NCBI RefSeq assembly: GCF_023715585.1
Contig: NZ_JAMBOK010000001.1
Coordinates: 1,240,001-1,304,000, forward strand
Direction: 5' to 3'
DNA from: Sporosarcina luteola
GTDB taxonomy: Bacteria; Bacillota; Bacilli; Bacillales_A; Planococcaceae
Length of the DNA: 64,000 nucleotides
In this document: one piece after another, positions 35,419 through 43,897 of the stretch
Layout of the letters: each line of letters begins with the position of its first letter
How positions within the stretch are numbered: the stretch's first letter is position 1
The notes under the pieces: generated by a model
The model's input: only the letters and a program-made list of their open reading frames with translations
Databases searched by the model: none
What the model was told of the DNA's origin: nothing
Position numbers and translations under genes: made by a program

Positions 35419-35436
35419 GTCGTTAAATAGTCGCTA
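35419..35436. promoter_or_regulatory. Direct-repeat operator in the divergent epimerase/regulator promoter region
   Basis: GTCGTTA (35419-35425) and GTCGCTA (35430-35436) are spaced 11 bases apart, about one DNA turn. The same pair in the other order occurs before nhaC at 38237-38254. Here it overlaps the probable -35 region of the leftward operon (TACAAT -10 at about 35410) and lies just before the regulator's ribosome binding site. Confidence 0.7.
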
Positions 35437-35455
35437 ATAGTTAGGAGGTAATTTA

Positions 35456-36700
35456 TTGAGAATTAAAATTGCTGTTATCGGCTCTGAACATTTTTGCCGA
35501 CGCGCAAAGGATTTATCCGTGAATGAAGGGGATTTTGAGCTGGAATGCCATATATATACCGATCCTAAAGAAGCCGCTGCCATCATCAAGACACTTAAAC
35601 CAAGTGATGCCATCCTTTTTTCAGGTTCGCTGCCTTATGCCTATGCAAAAGAGGCTGTTCAACAATTCAACGTGCCGACGTTCTATTTGAAACAGGATGA
35701 AACCGCTGTCTCTACGACATTACTATCTGTTTTGGCAAATGAGCGCGTTTCATGTGGACGGATTTCTATGGATGTCGCCGAGCAGTCCCATATCGATCAT
35801 GTGTTGAATGACTTGAATGGAACGATTGAACTACCATACATTCATGTTTTACAGAATGGTGGATCAATCGAGGACGTTATAAATTTCCATCAACGGTTGT
35901 CTGAACAAGGCAAGACGGAAATCGCTATTACAAGTATCCATATTGTCTACGAAAAGCTGTTGCAAAGAGGTATACCTGCCCGTATGATGATCGACCCGGA
36001 AAGCTCGATTATTAGGAGTCTGCGTTTTGCGCAGCAAAAAGCGATGGTACAGAAAAGCTCTTCTGCCCAAATTGCCGTTGGAATCCTTCAATCATCCGGA
36101 TTGCCGATCGTGCCTTTCGTAAAAGAGCTCTCTACCATATTGCAAGCGCATTGGTCAGAATCCGACGGGGAATTTTCGCTGTTCACAACGAAGGGCATTA
36201 TAGAACATTCCATCAAAAACCCGGGATTCATGAATTTTTTCCACCGTCTCCCCCGGAATGTCAAGATGGCTTTCGGTTACGGTGAAACGACGATGAAAGC
36301 TGCCGAACATGCACGACTCGCATTGAATTTCATTCAAAGTGGTGAACTGAACAGCTTTTATATTCTCGACTCCAATAAAAGGCTTCATGGCCCGTATCCA
36401 CAATCGGACGGTGCAATCGATATGAAAGTCGATCATCCCCTACTAGTGGAAATTGCGGAAAAAACAAAATTGGGTCCTGCCAATATTTCAAAGCTCCTGC
36501 AGTTCCGCCAATCGAGGACAACGAACCAGTTCTCAGCAACCGATCTTGCCCTCTATATGAATGTTTCCAGAAGGACTGCAGAGCGGACATTAAAAAAGCT
36601 CATAGAATTTGAATATGTCCGTGTCGTGGGCGAAGAGATGACTTACAAGCAAGGAAGGCCACGTTCTTTGTATGAAATGAATTTCGCCATCCACTACTAG
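35456..36700 (+). CDS. Transcriptional regulator with N-terminal sensor, cyclase-like middle and C-terminal winged helix
   Basis: A 414-residue protein starting at TTG 35456, seven bases after TTAGGAGG. Residues 1-100 look like a receiver- or PrpR-N-like Rossmann segment (DAILFSGSLPYAYAKEAV). The middle contains MAFGYGETTMKAAEHARLALNFI near residue 280, similar to the helix motif of GGDEF/GTP-cyclohydrolase-III-like folds. Residues about 335-410 form a winged helix (SATDLALYMNVSRRTAERTLKKLIEFEYVRVVGEE). It likely binds the shared operator and controls the epimerase, itself and nhaC. Effector unknown. Confidence 0.78.
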   Translation: MRIKIAVIGSEHFCRRAKDLSVNEGDFELECHIYTDPKEAAAIIKTLKPSDAILFSGSLPYAYAKEAVQQFNVPTFYLKQDETAVSTTLLSVLANERVSCGRISMDVAEQSHIDHVLNDLNGTIELPYIHVLQNGGSIEDVINFHQRLSEQGKTEIAITSIHIVYEKLLQRGIPARMMIDPESSIIRSLRFAQQKAMVQKSSSAQIAVGILQSSGLPIVPFVKELSTILQAHWSESDGEFSLFTTKGIIEHSIKNPGFMNFFHRLPRNVKMAFGYGETTMKAAEHARLALNFIQSGELNSFYILDSNKRLHGPYPQSDGAIDMKVDHPLLVEIAEKTKLGPANISKLLQFRQSRTTNQFSATDLALYMNVSRRTAERTLKKLIEFEYVRVVGEEMTYKQGRPRSLYEMNFAIHY

Positions 36701-36701
36701 A

Positions 36702-36740
36702 AAGCCGCCCAGTGCCAATCATCGGCATTGGGCGGCTCTA
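36702..36740. terminator. Bidirectional terminator between regulator and nhaC
   Basis: GCCGCCCAGTGCC pairs with GGCATTGGGCGGC (one G-U) around AATCATC. It separates convergent genes. Confidence 0.85.
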
Positions 36741-36747
36741 TTCATAC

Positions 36748-38208
36748 TTATACGTGAACCGCTTCAATTGACTTTTCTTCTTCTGTTTCTGTTTCTGTTT
36801 CTGATTCAGCTCTTTCTATTTCCTCTTTTGTCAGCTTCACGATTGTAAAGCCAGTTGCTGCGTAAAGGATGGAAATAAACGGAATGACCAAATTCAAGAT
36901 TGCATACGGTGCATACTGTGCAACCCCTACTCCGAGTGTTCCTAAGATGAATACGCCGCAAGTATTCCATGGAATGAAGACCGAAGTGATCGTTCCTCCA
37001 TCTTCTAGTGCCCGTGATAAGTTTTTAGAATGCAAACCCATCTTCTTGTAAACTTTCGTGAACATTCTAGATGGTACAACGATCGAAATATATTGCTCTG
37101 CGCATGTTGCATTCGTAAGTACACAAGCGCCGATTGTAGATGTAATCAGTGTGAATGATGATTTCACAACCTTCAGGAGCTGATTCATGATTGACTGAAG
37201 CATTCCCGAAAATTCCAAAATACCGCCAAATGTCATTGCCACGATTGTCATAGAAACTGTGTACATCATCGAATCCAAACCGCCGCCATTGAATAGACCA
37301 TCGACCATTTCATTCCCGGTTTCAATGGCAAATCCGCTTTGTAACGCAACAATCGAATCCGCCAAAGACCCCCCTTGTATGAAAATCTGTGAAATGAAGC
37401 CAAGAATAATACCGACGACTAAAGCTGGAACAGCAGGAACCTTCATAGCTACCATGACAATTACCGCCAATGGCACAAGCAACAGCCAAGGGGAAATCAA
37501 AAAGCTGTCCTTCAGCACAGAAGCTGTCTGTTGGATTTTTTCTAAGTCTATATTTCCACCTGCAAAACGTCTACCTAAAAATGTGTAAACGCCAAGGGCG
37601 ATAAGCAATCCGGGAATAGTTGTGTAAAGCATATGCTTAATATGATCGAATAGATCTGTTCCTGTTAAACCTGAAGCCAGGTTTGTCGTATCGGATAGGG
37701 GAGACATTTTGTCACCGAAATAAGATCCTGAAATAATAGCGCCTGCCACCATGCCAGCAGGAATCCCCATGCTCAAGCCGATACCCATTCCAGCGACCCC
37801 GATGGTACCCATCGTCGACCAAGAGCTTCCAATTGCAAGAGAGACGATTGCACAAATGATTGTAATGGCAACTAGAAACCAACCAGGTGTAATAATCTGC
37901 AATCCGTAATAGATCATTGTTGCGACAATTCCCCCACCCATCCAAGAGCCGATTGTCATTCCAACCAACATAATGATGACGACAGCAGGCAGGGCTAGCT
38001 TAATCCCTTTGAACATCATTTCCTCTATTTCTTTCCACGTAAAGCCAGAGCGCCAAGCAACCAAAGCAGCCACAGTTGTTCCTATGATGAGTGGAATATG
38101 AGGGCCTTGCTCAAGTTTCACAACTGTGAACAGCATAACGATGATCATAATGATCAATGGCAGAATCGCCATTAGAAAACCTATTTTCTTTTTCTCCATA
38201 TTTTCCAT
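36748..38208 (-). CDS. nhaC: NhaC-family Na+/H+ antiporter-type transporter
   Basis: A 486-residue membrane protein with eleven or twelve hydrophobic helices. Family segments include SYFGDKMSPLSDTTNLA and the C-terminal GACVLTNATCAEQYISIVVPSRMF and ALEDGGTITSVFIPWNTCG. NhaC relatives exchange Na+ for H+, and MleN exchanges malate for lactate. The operator shared with the epimerase operon suggests that this copy moves a substrate or product of that pathway; that is inference. The C-terminal tail is a Glu/Thr-rich stretch. Confidence 0.9.
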   Translation of the reverse strand: MENMEKKKIGFLMAILPLIIMIIVMLFTVVKLEQGPHIPLIIGTTVAALVAWRSGFTWKEIEEMMFKGIKLALPAVVIIMLVGMTIGSWMGGGIVATMIYYGLQIITPGWFLVAITIICAIVSLAIGSSWSTMGTIGVAGMGIGLSMGIPAGMVAGAIISGSYFGDKMSPLSDTTNLASGLTGTDLFDHIKHMLYTTIPGLLIALGVYTFLGRRFAGGNIDLEKIQQTASVLKDSFLISPWLLLVPLAVIVMVAMKVPAVPALVVGIILGFISQIFIQGGSLADSIVALQSGFAIETGNEMVDGLFNGGGLDSMMYTVSMTIVAMTFGGILEFSGMLQSIMNQLLKVVKSSFTLITSTIGACVLTNATCAEQYISIVVPSRMFTKVYKKMGLHSKNLSRALEDGGTITSVFIPWNTCGVFILGTLGVGVAQYAPYAILNLVIPFISILYAATGFTIVKLTKEEIERAESETETETEEEKSIEAVHV

Positions 38209-38236
38209 ACCAACGCCCCCAAGTTCAGATAATTTT

Positions 38237-38254
38237 GTCGCTATATAGTCGTTA
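38237..38254. promoter_or_regulatory. Direct-repeat operator downstream of the nhaC promoter
   Basis: GTCGCTA (38237-38243) and GTCGTTA (38248-38254) are 11 bases apart, matching the site at 35419-35436 in sequence and spacing. It covers the predicted transcription start, so bound regulator would block nhaC. Confidence 0.7.
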
Positions 38255-38259
38255 ATTGA

Positions 38260-38288
38260 ATATTAGTCACTTTCACATAAAAAGTCAA
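38260..38288 (-). promoter_or_regulatory. Promoter of nhaC
   Basis: On the minus strand TTGACT (38283-38288), 17 bases, then TAATAT (38260-38265), directly followed by the direct-repeat operator. Confidence 0.8.
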
Positions 38289-38471
38289 TTGTTTTTTGAA
38301 AGCGATTTCAGTAATTTACAAGTTTTATAGTGAATTTGAACCGAAAAGGGTCATGCTTGCGAAAGTATGATTTGCTTTGTAACAATCGTTATAAAAAAAT
38401 TGAAGAAGCTGACCAGTTGGACGTGGATGGCGGAGGCTGAAATGATACCCCTGTCTCTAAAGGATTTCCAG

Positions 38472-38591
38472 TTGATTGGAGTGCAGGGCGGCGACTCCTG
38501 GGGGCGCAGCGTGAAGACCCAGCAGGAGCGAAGCGACGAGGAGGCTGAGGGCAAGCCCCCCGGAAAGCGTCCGCCCGGAACGGAAATCAAC
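38472..38591 (+). repeat. Dispersed intergenic repeat, copy 1
   Basis: About 120 bases bounded by TTGATTGGAG and GGAAATCAAC, which form a short terminal inverted repeat. The inside is GC-rich and self-complementary (GACTCCTGGGGG, GAGCGAAGCGACGAGGAGGCTGAG, CCCCCCGGAAAGCGTCCGCC). Related elements are common between genes in Bacillaceae. Copies 2 and 3 are at 61435-61565 and 62750-62947. It carries no gene. Confidence 0.8.
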
Positions 38592-38632
38592 GTTATTTCA
38601 GTCTACTGATAGTTAAAAACATGTTTAAGCAA

Positions 38633-38663
38633 AAGGGTTGGAAATCTATGATTTCCAACCCTT
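38633..38663. terminator. Hairpin terminator between dispersed repeat and VOC gene
   Basis: AAGGGTTGGAAATC pairs perfectly with GATTTCCAACCCTT around a three-base loop. A second hairpin, CGGCAAGGAT with ATCCTTGCCG and TTTTT, follows at 38678-38706. Confidence 0.8.
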
Positions 38664-38723
38664 ATTTCTACAGTCTGCGGCAAGGATACGCATCCTTGCC
38701 GTTTTTCATTTATCTATATTCAC

Positions 38724-39137
38724 TTATGCTTCGTGGCTAATTTGCCATTCAATGCCAAATTGGTCTTTCAGAGAGCCATAGCTTTTACTCCAGAACGTCT
38801 CCTGTAGATCCATCTTTACTGTACCGCCTTTCTTCAACTTATCAAAGACGCTTTTGATCAAATCAATGTCTTTGTTGACAAAAGCGAGGCTGACATTATT
38901 CCCTTCGATAAATGGAGAGCCCGGAAATGTATCGGAGAACATGACTCTGTTGCCGTCGATATTCAACCGCGCATGCATGACAAGATCCTTCGCTTCTTCC
39001 GGCAACTGATAATCAGGGCTTTGAGGAGCTTCGCCGAATGTCATGATTTGGGTGATTTCCGTGTTGAATACTTCTGCGTAAAATTCTACGGCTTGTCTGC
39101 AATTACCATTGAAATTAAGATATACCTCTACTGCCAT
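38724..39137 (-). CDS. VOC-family (PhnB/YdcN-like glyoxalase fold) protein
   Basis: A 137-residue protein with paired beta-alpha-beta-beta-beta modules. VYLNFNGNCRQAVEFYAEVFN at the N-terminus, PGSPFIEGNNVSLAF in the middle and FWSKSYGSLKDQFGIEWQIS at the end mark the PhnB-like branch. Members may bind metal or antibiotics, and no activity is certain. ATG 39137 has AGGGG eight bases upstream; the GTG two codons earlier is too close to that site. Confidence 0.87.
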   Translation of the reverse strand: MAVEVYLNFNGNCRQAVEFYAEVFNTEITQIMTFGEAPQSPDYQLPEEAKDLVMHARLNIDGNRVMFSDTFPGSPFIEGNNVSLAFVNKDIDLIKSVFDKLKKGGTVKMDLQETFWSKSYGSLKDQFGIEWQISHEA

Positions 39138-39326
39138 TGCCACGACCCCTTTTCATTATTCCTTCAATTCAGTTTACCATGTATAAGCTTTCGTGCAAAT
39201 TTCCTCGTAATGAAAAACGGCAGATCATAGGAATACACCGTTTCGTTTACTCATCCACCGGCTTGAAAGTAACCAAGGAAATTCCGGTAACCCTAAGTTT
39301 TTGCCCAACGCGTTGTTGACAATGGA

Positions 39327-39370
39327 AAAGGCTGTCGCGTTTGTCTAGTTGACAACTGCGACAGCCTTTT
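39327..39370. terminator. Terminator of the TRAP transporter operon
   Basis: AAAAGGCTGTCGC pairs with GCGACAGCCTTTT around a loop that includes GTCTAGTTGAC, itself a small palindrome. Confidence 0.87.
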
Positions 39371-39375
39371 ATTAC

Positions 39376-41418
39376 TTATGAAACAACTGCTGTTTTATTT
39401 TTCGGTTTGTTATCTTTCGTTTTCCATTGGATGGCCACTTGGATGGCGAATAGCACCAGACCGATGATATCCGTAATCGTTTCAGGATAGATTAGTAATA
39501 AGCCTGTTACGACAGCAAGGATACGTTCGATCCAATTGCATTTCCGGTACCAATAGCCGATCATCCCCGCTCCGATCGCAATCATGCCGACGATGGCGGA
39601 GAAGGTGACCCATATTATTTCAAAAAGGCTGGAATCGATCATGAGCATGGCCGGATTGAAAACGAACATATACGGGATGATGAATGCTGCGATAGCAAGC
39701 TTTGCAGAGACGACACCCGTTTTGATCGGATCCCCGCCGGATATACCTGACGCCGCAAATGCAGCGAGGGCAACGGGCGGTGTAATATCCGCGATGATTC
39801 CGAAATAGAACACGAACAAGTGAGCAGAGATTGCGACAACAACCGGAACAGTAGTACCTGCTCCCATTTCGCCGCCCATTAGCAATAGAATGATTGCCGG
39901 AGCGGCAATTGTCGAAGTAATGACATAGTTCGCCGTTGTCGGTGACCCCATTCCTAATACGAGCGCTGCAAACATCGTGAAGATTAACGTTAAGAGGATG
40001 TTCCCGCCAGCAGCAGAAACGAGACCGTTTGCAAGGCTGAGCCCCAATCCAGTTTTCACGACGACGCCGACGATGATACCCGCACAAGCTGTCGCAGCAG
40101 CAACTGCCAATGCAGTACGCGCTCCGTCAACAAGCGCCATGATAATGTCTTTGACTCCAAGTCTCGTAGATTTATCAAAGAAGCTGACAACTAATGTGAG
40201 AACAATCCCCAATAATGCAGCTTTCATTGTCGGAATCCCCAACAGCAGGAATAAGATGATTCCTAAAATCGGCAAGAGCAGGTAGATCTTTTTCAAAGTC
40301 GCTTTTCGATCTGGCATCTGGTCAGGCGACATGCCTTCCAGGCCGACACGCTTCGCCTCAAAGTGAGTCATGATCCAAATTCCAGTGAAGTAAAGCAATG
40401 CAGGAATTGCAGCGGCTTTCGCAATGTCCCAATACTTGATGCCGCCAATGAATTCAACCATCAGGAAAGCCGCAGCTCCCATGATCGGTGGCATGATTTG
40501 CCCGCCTGTAGAGGCAGCAGCTTCAACGCCGCCGGCAAATTCCTTACGGTAGCCGAGCTTTTTCATCATCGGAATCGTGTAGGATCCCGACCCGACAACG
40601 TTTGCTACGGAGCTTCCTGAAATCGTCCCTTGCAATGCACTTGAGAAAATGGCAACCTTTGCAGGACCGCCTGTCAAGCGGCCAGCTAGGACGACAGCCA
40701 GATCATTGAAGTAATTCCCTACACCGGTCTTCACGAGGAATGCACCGAATAACAGGAAGACGAAAATGAACGTTGCGGAGACGCTGATCGGCGTTCCTAA
40801 AATTCCGTCTGTCGTGTAAAACATAAGCTGTACAATGCTTTTCAAGTCTTGACCGCGATGAGCTAGGAATCCCGGGAAATACCGGCCGTAAAATGCATAG
40901 ATCAAGAACACTGTCGAAATGATTGTAATCGGCAAACCGACAGCACGTCTCGCTGCCTCCAATGTCAATAGAATTGCGATGACTCCAATGATAAGATCGA
41001 TGTCTGATACCCTGCCGACACGGAAGACGAGATCACCGTAGAATAGCGGCCAGTATAAACCGACAGCAATGGCAAGCAATGACAGGATGACATCGTAGAA
41101 AGGTACTTTATCCCTTTTGACGCCCGGTTTTTTAATTGCCGGGAATAACAGGAATATTAAAGAGAGAGCAAATCCTAAGTGAATGGAACGCTGAATATAC
41201 GCAGTGAACGGCGTTCCTATCGATGTGTAAAGCTGGAATAAAGAAAATGACAGCAATCCTGCAAAGACGAGAATTTTGAAAATCCCTTTCACATTTCGTG
41301 TATTCGATTCGGGATCGTATTTCTGAAGGATTTCTAGTTGCTGTTCTTCCGTAAGCATTTCATTGTTTTCAAGTTGGGACTCATGCTGAGCTTCTTCCCG
41401 ATTCTTATTTTTAGCCAT
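39376..41418 (-). CDS. TRAP transporter permease, fused small and large subunits (TAXI type)
   Basis: A 680-residue membrane protein with many hydrophobic helices. The N-terminal 130 residues correspond to the small DctQ-like part and the rest to the DctM-like channel, with segments SSALQGTISGSSVANVVGSGSYTIPMMKK, GGVEAAASTGGQIMPPIMGAAAFLMVEF and MGSPTTANYVITSTIAAPAI. TAXI TRAP systems use a Na+ or H+ gradient and an extracytoplasmic binding protein to import carboxylates such as glutamate or related acids. It overlaps the DUF1850 gene by eight bases. Confidence 0.92.
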   Translation of the reverse strand: MAKNKNREEAQHESQLENNEMLTEEQQLEILQKYDPESNTRNVKGIFKILVFAGLLSFSLFQLYTSIGTPFTAYIQRSIHLGFALSLIFLLFPAIKKPGVKRDKVPFYDVILSLLAIAVGLYWPLFYGDLVFRVGRVSDIDLIIGVIAILLTLEAARRAVGLPITIISTVFLIYAFYGRYFPGFLAHRGQDLKSIVQLMFYTTDGILGTPISVSATFIFVFLLFGAFLVKTGVGNYFNDLAVVLAGRLTGGPAKVAIFSSALQGTISGSSVANVVGSGSYTIPMMKKLGYRKEFAGGVEAAASTGGQIMPPIMGAAAFLMVEFIGGIKYWDIAKAAAIPALLYFTGIWIMTHFEAKRVGLEGMSPDQMPDRKATLKKIYLLLPILGIILFLLLGIPTMKAALLGIVLTLVVSFFDKSTRLGVKDIIMALVDGARTALAVAAATACAGIIVGVVVKTGLGLSLANGLVSAAGGNILLTLIFTMFAALVLGMGSPTTANYVITSTIAAPAIILLLMGGEMGAGTTVPVVVAISAHLFVFYFGIIADITPPVALAAFAASGISGGDPIKTGVVSAKLAIAAFIIPYMFVFNPAMLMIDSSLFEIIWVTFSAIVGMIAIGAGMIGYWYRKCNWIERILAVVTGLLLIYPETITDIIGLVLFAIQVAIQWKTKDNKPKNKTAVVS

Positions 41419-41932
41419 TCATATTTACTCCTTTCAACAATTGGTAGAATGATTGGCGCTGCACACGAAATGTGTACGATTTTCCTCTAGTCAAATAGTT
41501 TTTCAAATTCACTTCATGTCCTTTATACCGGAAAGCTAAATCTGCATTGACATCCCCGACAAAAAGGACAAATGATTGAATGATAGCATCCTCATAAGTA
41601 AGCGTATACATTCCATCCTTGACTGACAATGACTCTCCTTCTTCGGCATACCCCGGCAAGCCGATTCCAACATCCTCGTATTGCATCGACAGTGATTGGA
41701 TAGCGCTTTGCTCAGTGACCCGGTAGGATTCGACGACGTCCGTCAGGAAAATGGAGTGCACGTATCGAATTTGAAACTCCCGGTCATCCCCCATCTTGAG
41801 ATAATAGGTTTGCGGATGATCAGTTCGATATTCCGTGAAGGTGAACACGCTATGTATCGGCAGAAATAGAATGACGGAGGCGACCAATAGTACAGAGAGC
41901 AGAATGGGGAGAATCACTTTCTTCCTTTTCAT
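41411..41932 (-). CDS. DUF1850 protein of the TAXI-TRAP operon
   Basis: A 173-residue protein with an N-terminal membrane anchor or signal (VILPILLSVLLVASVILFLPI). The remainder is beta-rich with the DUF1850 pattern (FQIRYVHSIFLTDVVESYRV, VGIGLPGYAEEGESL). DUF1850 genes are commonly found between the TAXI binding protein and the fused permease, where the role is unknown. The start ATG 41932 has GGAAAGGG upstream; a longer frame to 41980 would run into the intercistronic hairpin. Confidence 0.82.
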   Translation of the reverse strand: MKRKKVILPILLSVLLVASVILFLPIHSVFTFTEYRTDHPQTYYLKMGDDREFQIRYVHSIFLTDVVESYRVTEQSAIQSLSMQYEDVGIGLPGYAEEGESLSVKDGMYTLTYEDAIIQSFVLFVGDVNADLAFRYKGHEVNLKNYLTRGKSYTFRVQRQSFYQLLKGVNMNG

Positions 41933-41960
41933 CCTCTTTTCCCTTTCCGGTAGCAATGCA

Positions 41961-42000
41961 GAATGGGACGGCTGAAGCATAAAGCTTCACCGCCCCGTTC
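41961..42000 (-). terminator. Intercistronic hairpin between binding protein and DUF1850 genes
   Basis: GAACGGGGCGGTGAAGC pairs with GCTTCAGCCGTCCCATTC around a short loop, without a following T-run. It is better read as a transcript-stabilising or partial attenuating stem that favours the binding-protein mRNA. Confidence 0.6.
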
Positions 42001-42020
42001 CACTATTGATTTGTATTCAA

Positions 42021-43001
42021 TTATTTCTTTTCGTCAAAGTACTTTTGAGCGCCTGGGTGAACAGGGATCCCGATACCGTCAAGACCTGTTTCAGCTTTGA
42101 TCAATGCGCCTTTTGGATGCGTAAGTTTTGATGCGTTGTCGTAGATCGCTTTTGTGATTTCATAAGCAAGATCTTCTGGCACATCATTTTGGATGATCAA
42201 CATCGCCCCTACAGATACAGTCGGCGTATCTTCTTTGAGGCCATAAGTTCCTGCAGGAATGACTTCTTTTGCATAGTATTGATATTTCGAGATCAATTCG
42301 TTAGCTTTTTCATCAGTGACAGGTACGATGTACACTTGAGCTGAAGCGTTCAATGCTTCAACCGCACCAGTCGGCGTACCGGCAGTGATGAATGCAGCGT
42401 CAATTTGTCCAGCCTGCAAGCTCTCTTGTGATTCTCCGAAATCCAAGTCCTGTGCCTGGATATCTTTCATTGACAACCCGTGGATTTCAAGAAGCTGCTC
42501 AGCGTTCGCATACGTACCGGAACCAGGTGCTCCAACTGAAACCTTTTTACCTTTCAGGTCTTCGAATGACTTGATGCCATTCTTCTCCAATGTTACCAAT
42601 TGGACTGTTTCAGGATAAAGAGCACCGATTGCTGATACATTGTCGATGACTTCCCCGGCAAACATCATTTCACCTTTTGATGCATAGTAAGCGATATCCG
42701 TTTGCACGAAAGCGATTTCAGCGCTTCCGTCTTTCAATGCTGTCATATTCGCTGCAGATGCCTGCGAAACTTCAGCTGTCGTTTTAACGCCTGTTTCCTC
42801 AGAGATGATATCTGCAAGTGCTCCGCCGAGTGCGTAATAGGTACCTTGCGTACCACCTGTCAAAATGCTTAGGAAATCATAATCTTCTTTTGTTTTTCCT
42901 GAATCGGATCCCTTGCTGGAATCACCCGAGTTACACGCTGAAAGGACAAGCAGTGCAATCATCGAAATGAATGCCAGAATACGAAATCTCTTTTTATTCA
43001 T
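42021..43001 (-). CDS. TAXI-family TRAP transporter solute-binding lipoprotein
   Basis: A 326-residue binding protein. The N-terminus is a lipoprotein signal with the lipobox LSAC (Cys near residue 23) followed by a Ser/Gly/Lys linker. The body has the TAXI family features FLSILTGGTQGTYYALGGALADIISEE, VSVGAPGSGTYANAEQLLE and FITAGTPTGAVEAL. It delivers substrate to the fused permease encoded downstream. It is first in the operon, with AAAGGGGAG before ATG 43001. The substrate is unknown. Confidence 0.93.
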   Translation of the reverse strand: MNKKRFRILAFISMIALLVLSACNSGDSSKGSDSGKTKEDYDFLSILTGGTQGTYYALGGALADIISEETGVKTTAEVSQASAANMTALKDGSAEIAFVQTDIAYYASKGEMMFAGEVIDNVSAIGALYPETVQLVTLEKNGIKSFEDLKGKKVSVGAPGSGTYANAEQLLEIHGLSMKDIQAQDLDFGESQESLQAGQIDAAFITAGTPTGAVEALNASAQVYIVPVTDEKANELISKYQYYAKEVIPAGTYGLKEDTPTVSVGAMLIIQNDVPEDLAYEITKAIYDNASKLTHPKGALIKAETGLDGIGIPVHPGAQKYFDEKK

Positions 43002-43120
43002 AGTTTCATTCTCCCCTTTTGTCTAGTAGTTTTGCAACTTAACACCTATTCTACCACGATTGGTCATTCGCTTGTCAATCCTTCTTAAAAATTTTCAGTA
43101 ATTTGCAAGCGATTTCATAA

Positions 43121-43155
43121 TAAAAAAAGAAAGTGGAATACGTTTATATTCCACT
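43121..43155 (-). terminator. Terminator of pgpA
   Basis: GTGGAATA pairs with TATTCCAC and the minus strand continues TTTCTTTTTTT. Confidence 0.83.
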
Positions 43156-43162
43156 CAATCAA

Positions 43163-43717
43163 TCATTTTTCATATTTAGGGCGTACATCCAAATATGTGA
43201 GACCTGCTTCGTCCAAATCCCTTTTTCGATGAGCTAGACGAGAAGCGGCACATGATGCGACGCTGGCGACAAGATCATCGAGAAAAGTATGGACTCCATT
43301 CCCTTTTTTTGTATCCAACTCATTAATAATGCCAATTTTATTTTTATCCAGATGACCGAATGTCGTAACAGCTATGGATCCGTAAGTGAAGACGGCCCCT
43401 AATGCGATTGTTTCATCCACACCAAATAGCCCCTCATCAGACTCGACAATTTGTTGGAGCGGTGCCGAGAGCTTTCCTTGTTCGCAAAGCTCATCCAATT
43501 CGATGCCGACTAGGATTGCATGCTGAAGCTCCCTCTTCCCTAACACTTTTTCAACTGAATCCACACATTCGGCAAGATCGAGTCCTTCATTATAAGGGAC
43601 TTGCATTTCATAAACGATTTTTGCGATGTCCTCCAATGTGACGCCTCTCCGGATCAATGCATCTTTTGTAGCTTTCGTTACAACATCGGAATGGACAATG
43701 TTTTTTCCAGTGAACAT
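43163..43717 (-). CDS. pgpA: Phosphatidylglycerophosphatase A-like protein (YutG type)
   Basis: A 184-residue protein of the PgpA family as seen in Bacillus YutG. Unlike the membrane-bound E. coli PgpA it has no strong membrane helices. Segments GITLEDIAKIVYEMQ-like (RGVTLEDIAKIVYEMQVPY), GVDETIALGAVFTYGSIAVTTFGHLDK and HTFLDDLVASVASCAASRLAHR match. The family dephosphorylates phosphatidylglycerol phosphate, though the cytosolic YutG-type activity is less certain. It is monocistronic. Confidence 0.85.
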   Translation of the reverse strand: MFTGKNIVHSDVVTKATKDALIRRGVTLEDIAKIVYEMQVPYNEGLDLAECVDSVEKVLGKRELQHAILVGIELDELCEQGKLSAPLQQIVESDEGLFGVDETIALGAVFTYGSIAVTTFGHLDKNKIGIINELDTKKGNGVHTFLDDLVASVASCAASRLAHRKRDLDEAGLTYLDVRPKYEK

Positions 43718-43897
43718 TTATCACTACCTCCTCATTCTTCCTAATGCTCGTCACGTATAATATGACGGCAAGCTTTAGGATGTTTATTCAATTTTACGAC
43801 TGTTTCTCTTCATACGTGACAGGTTATTCAAGCATTATACCTGTACATTCGCTTATGTTACAATCTTCTTACATCATACAACTGGGAGGACTCGCGG

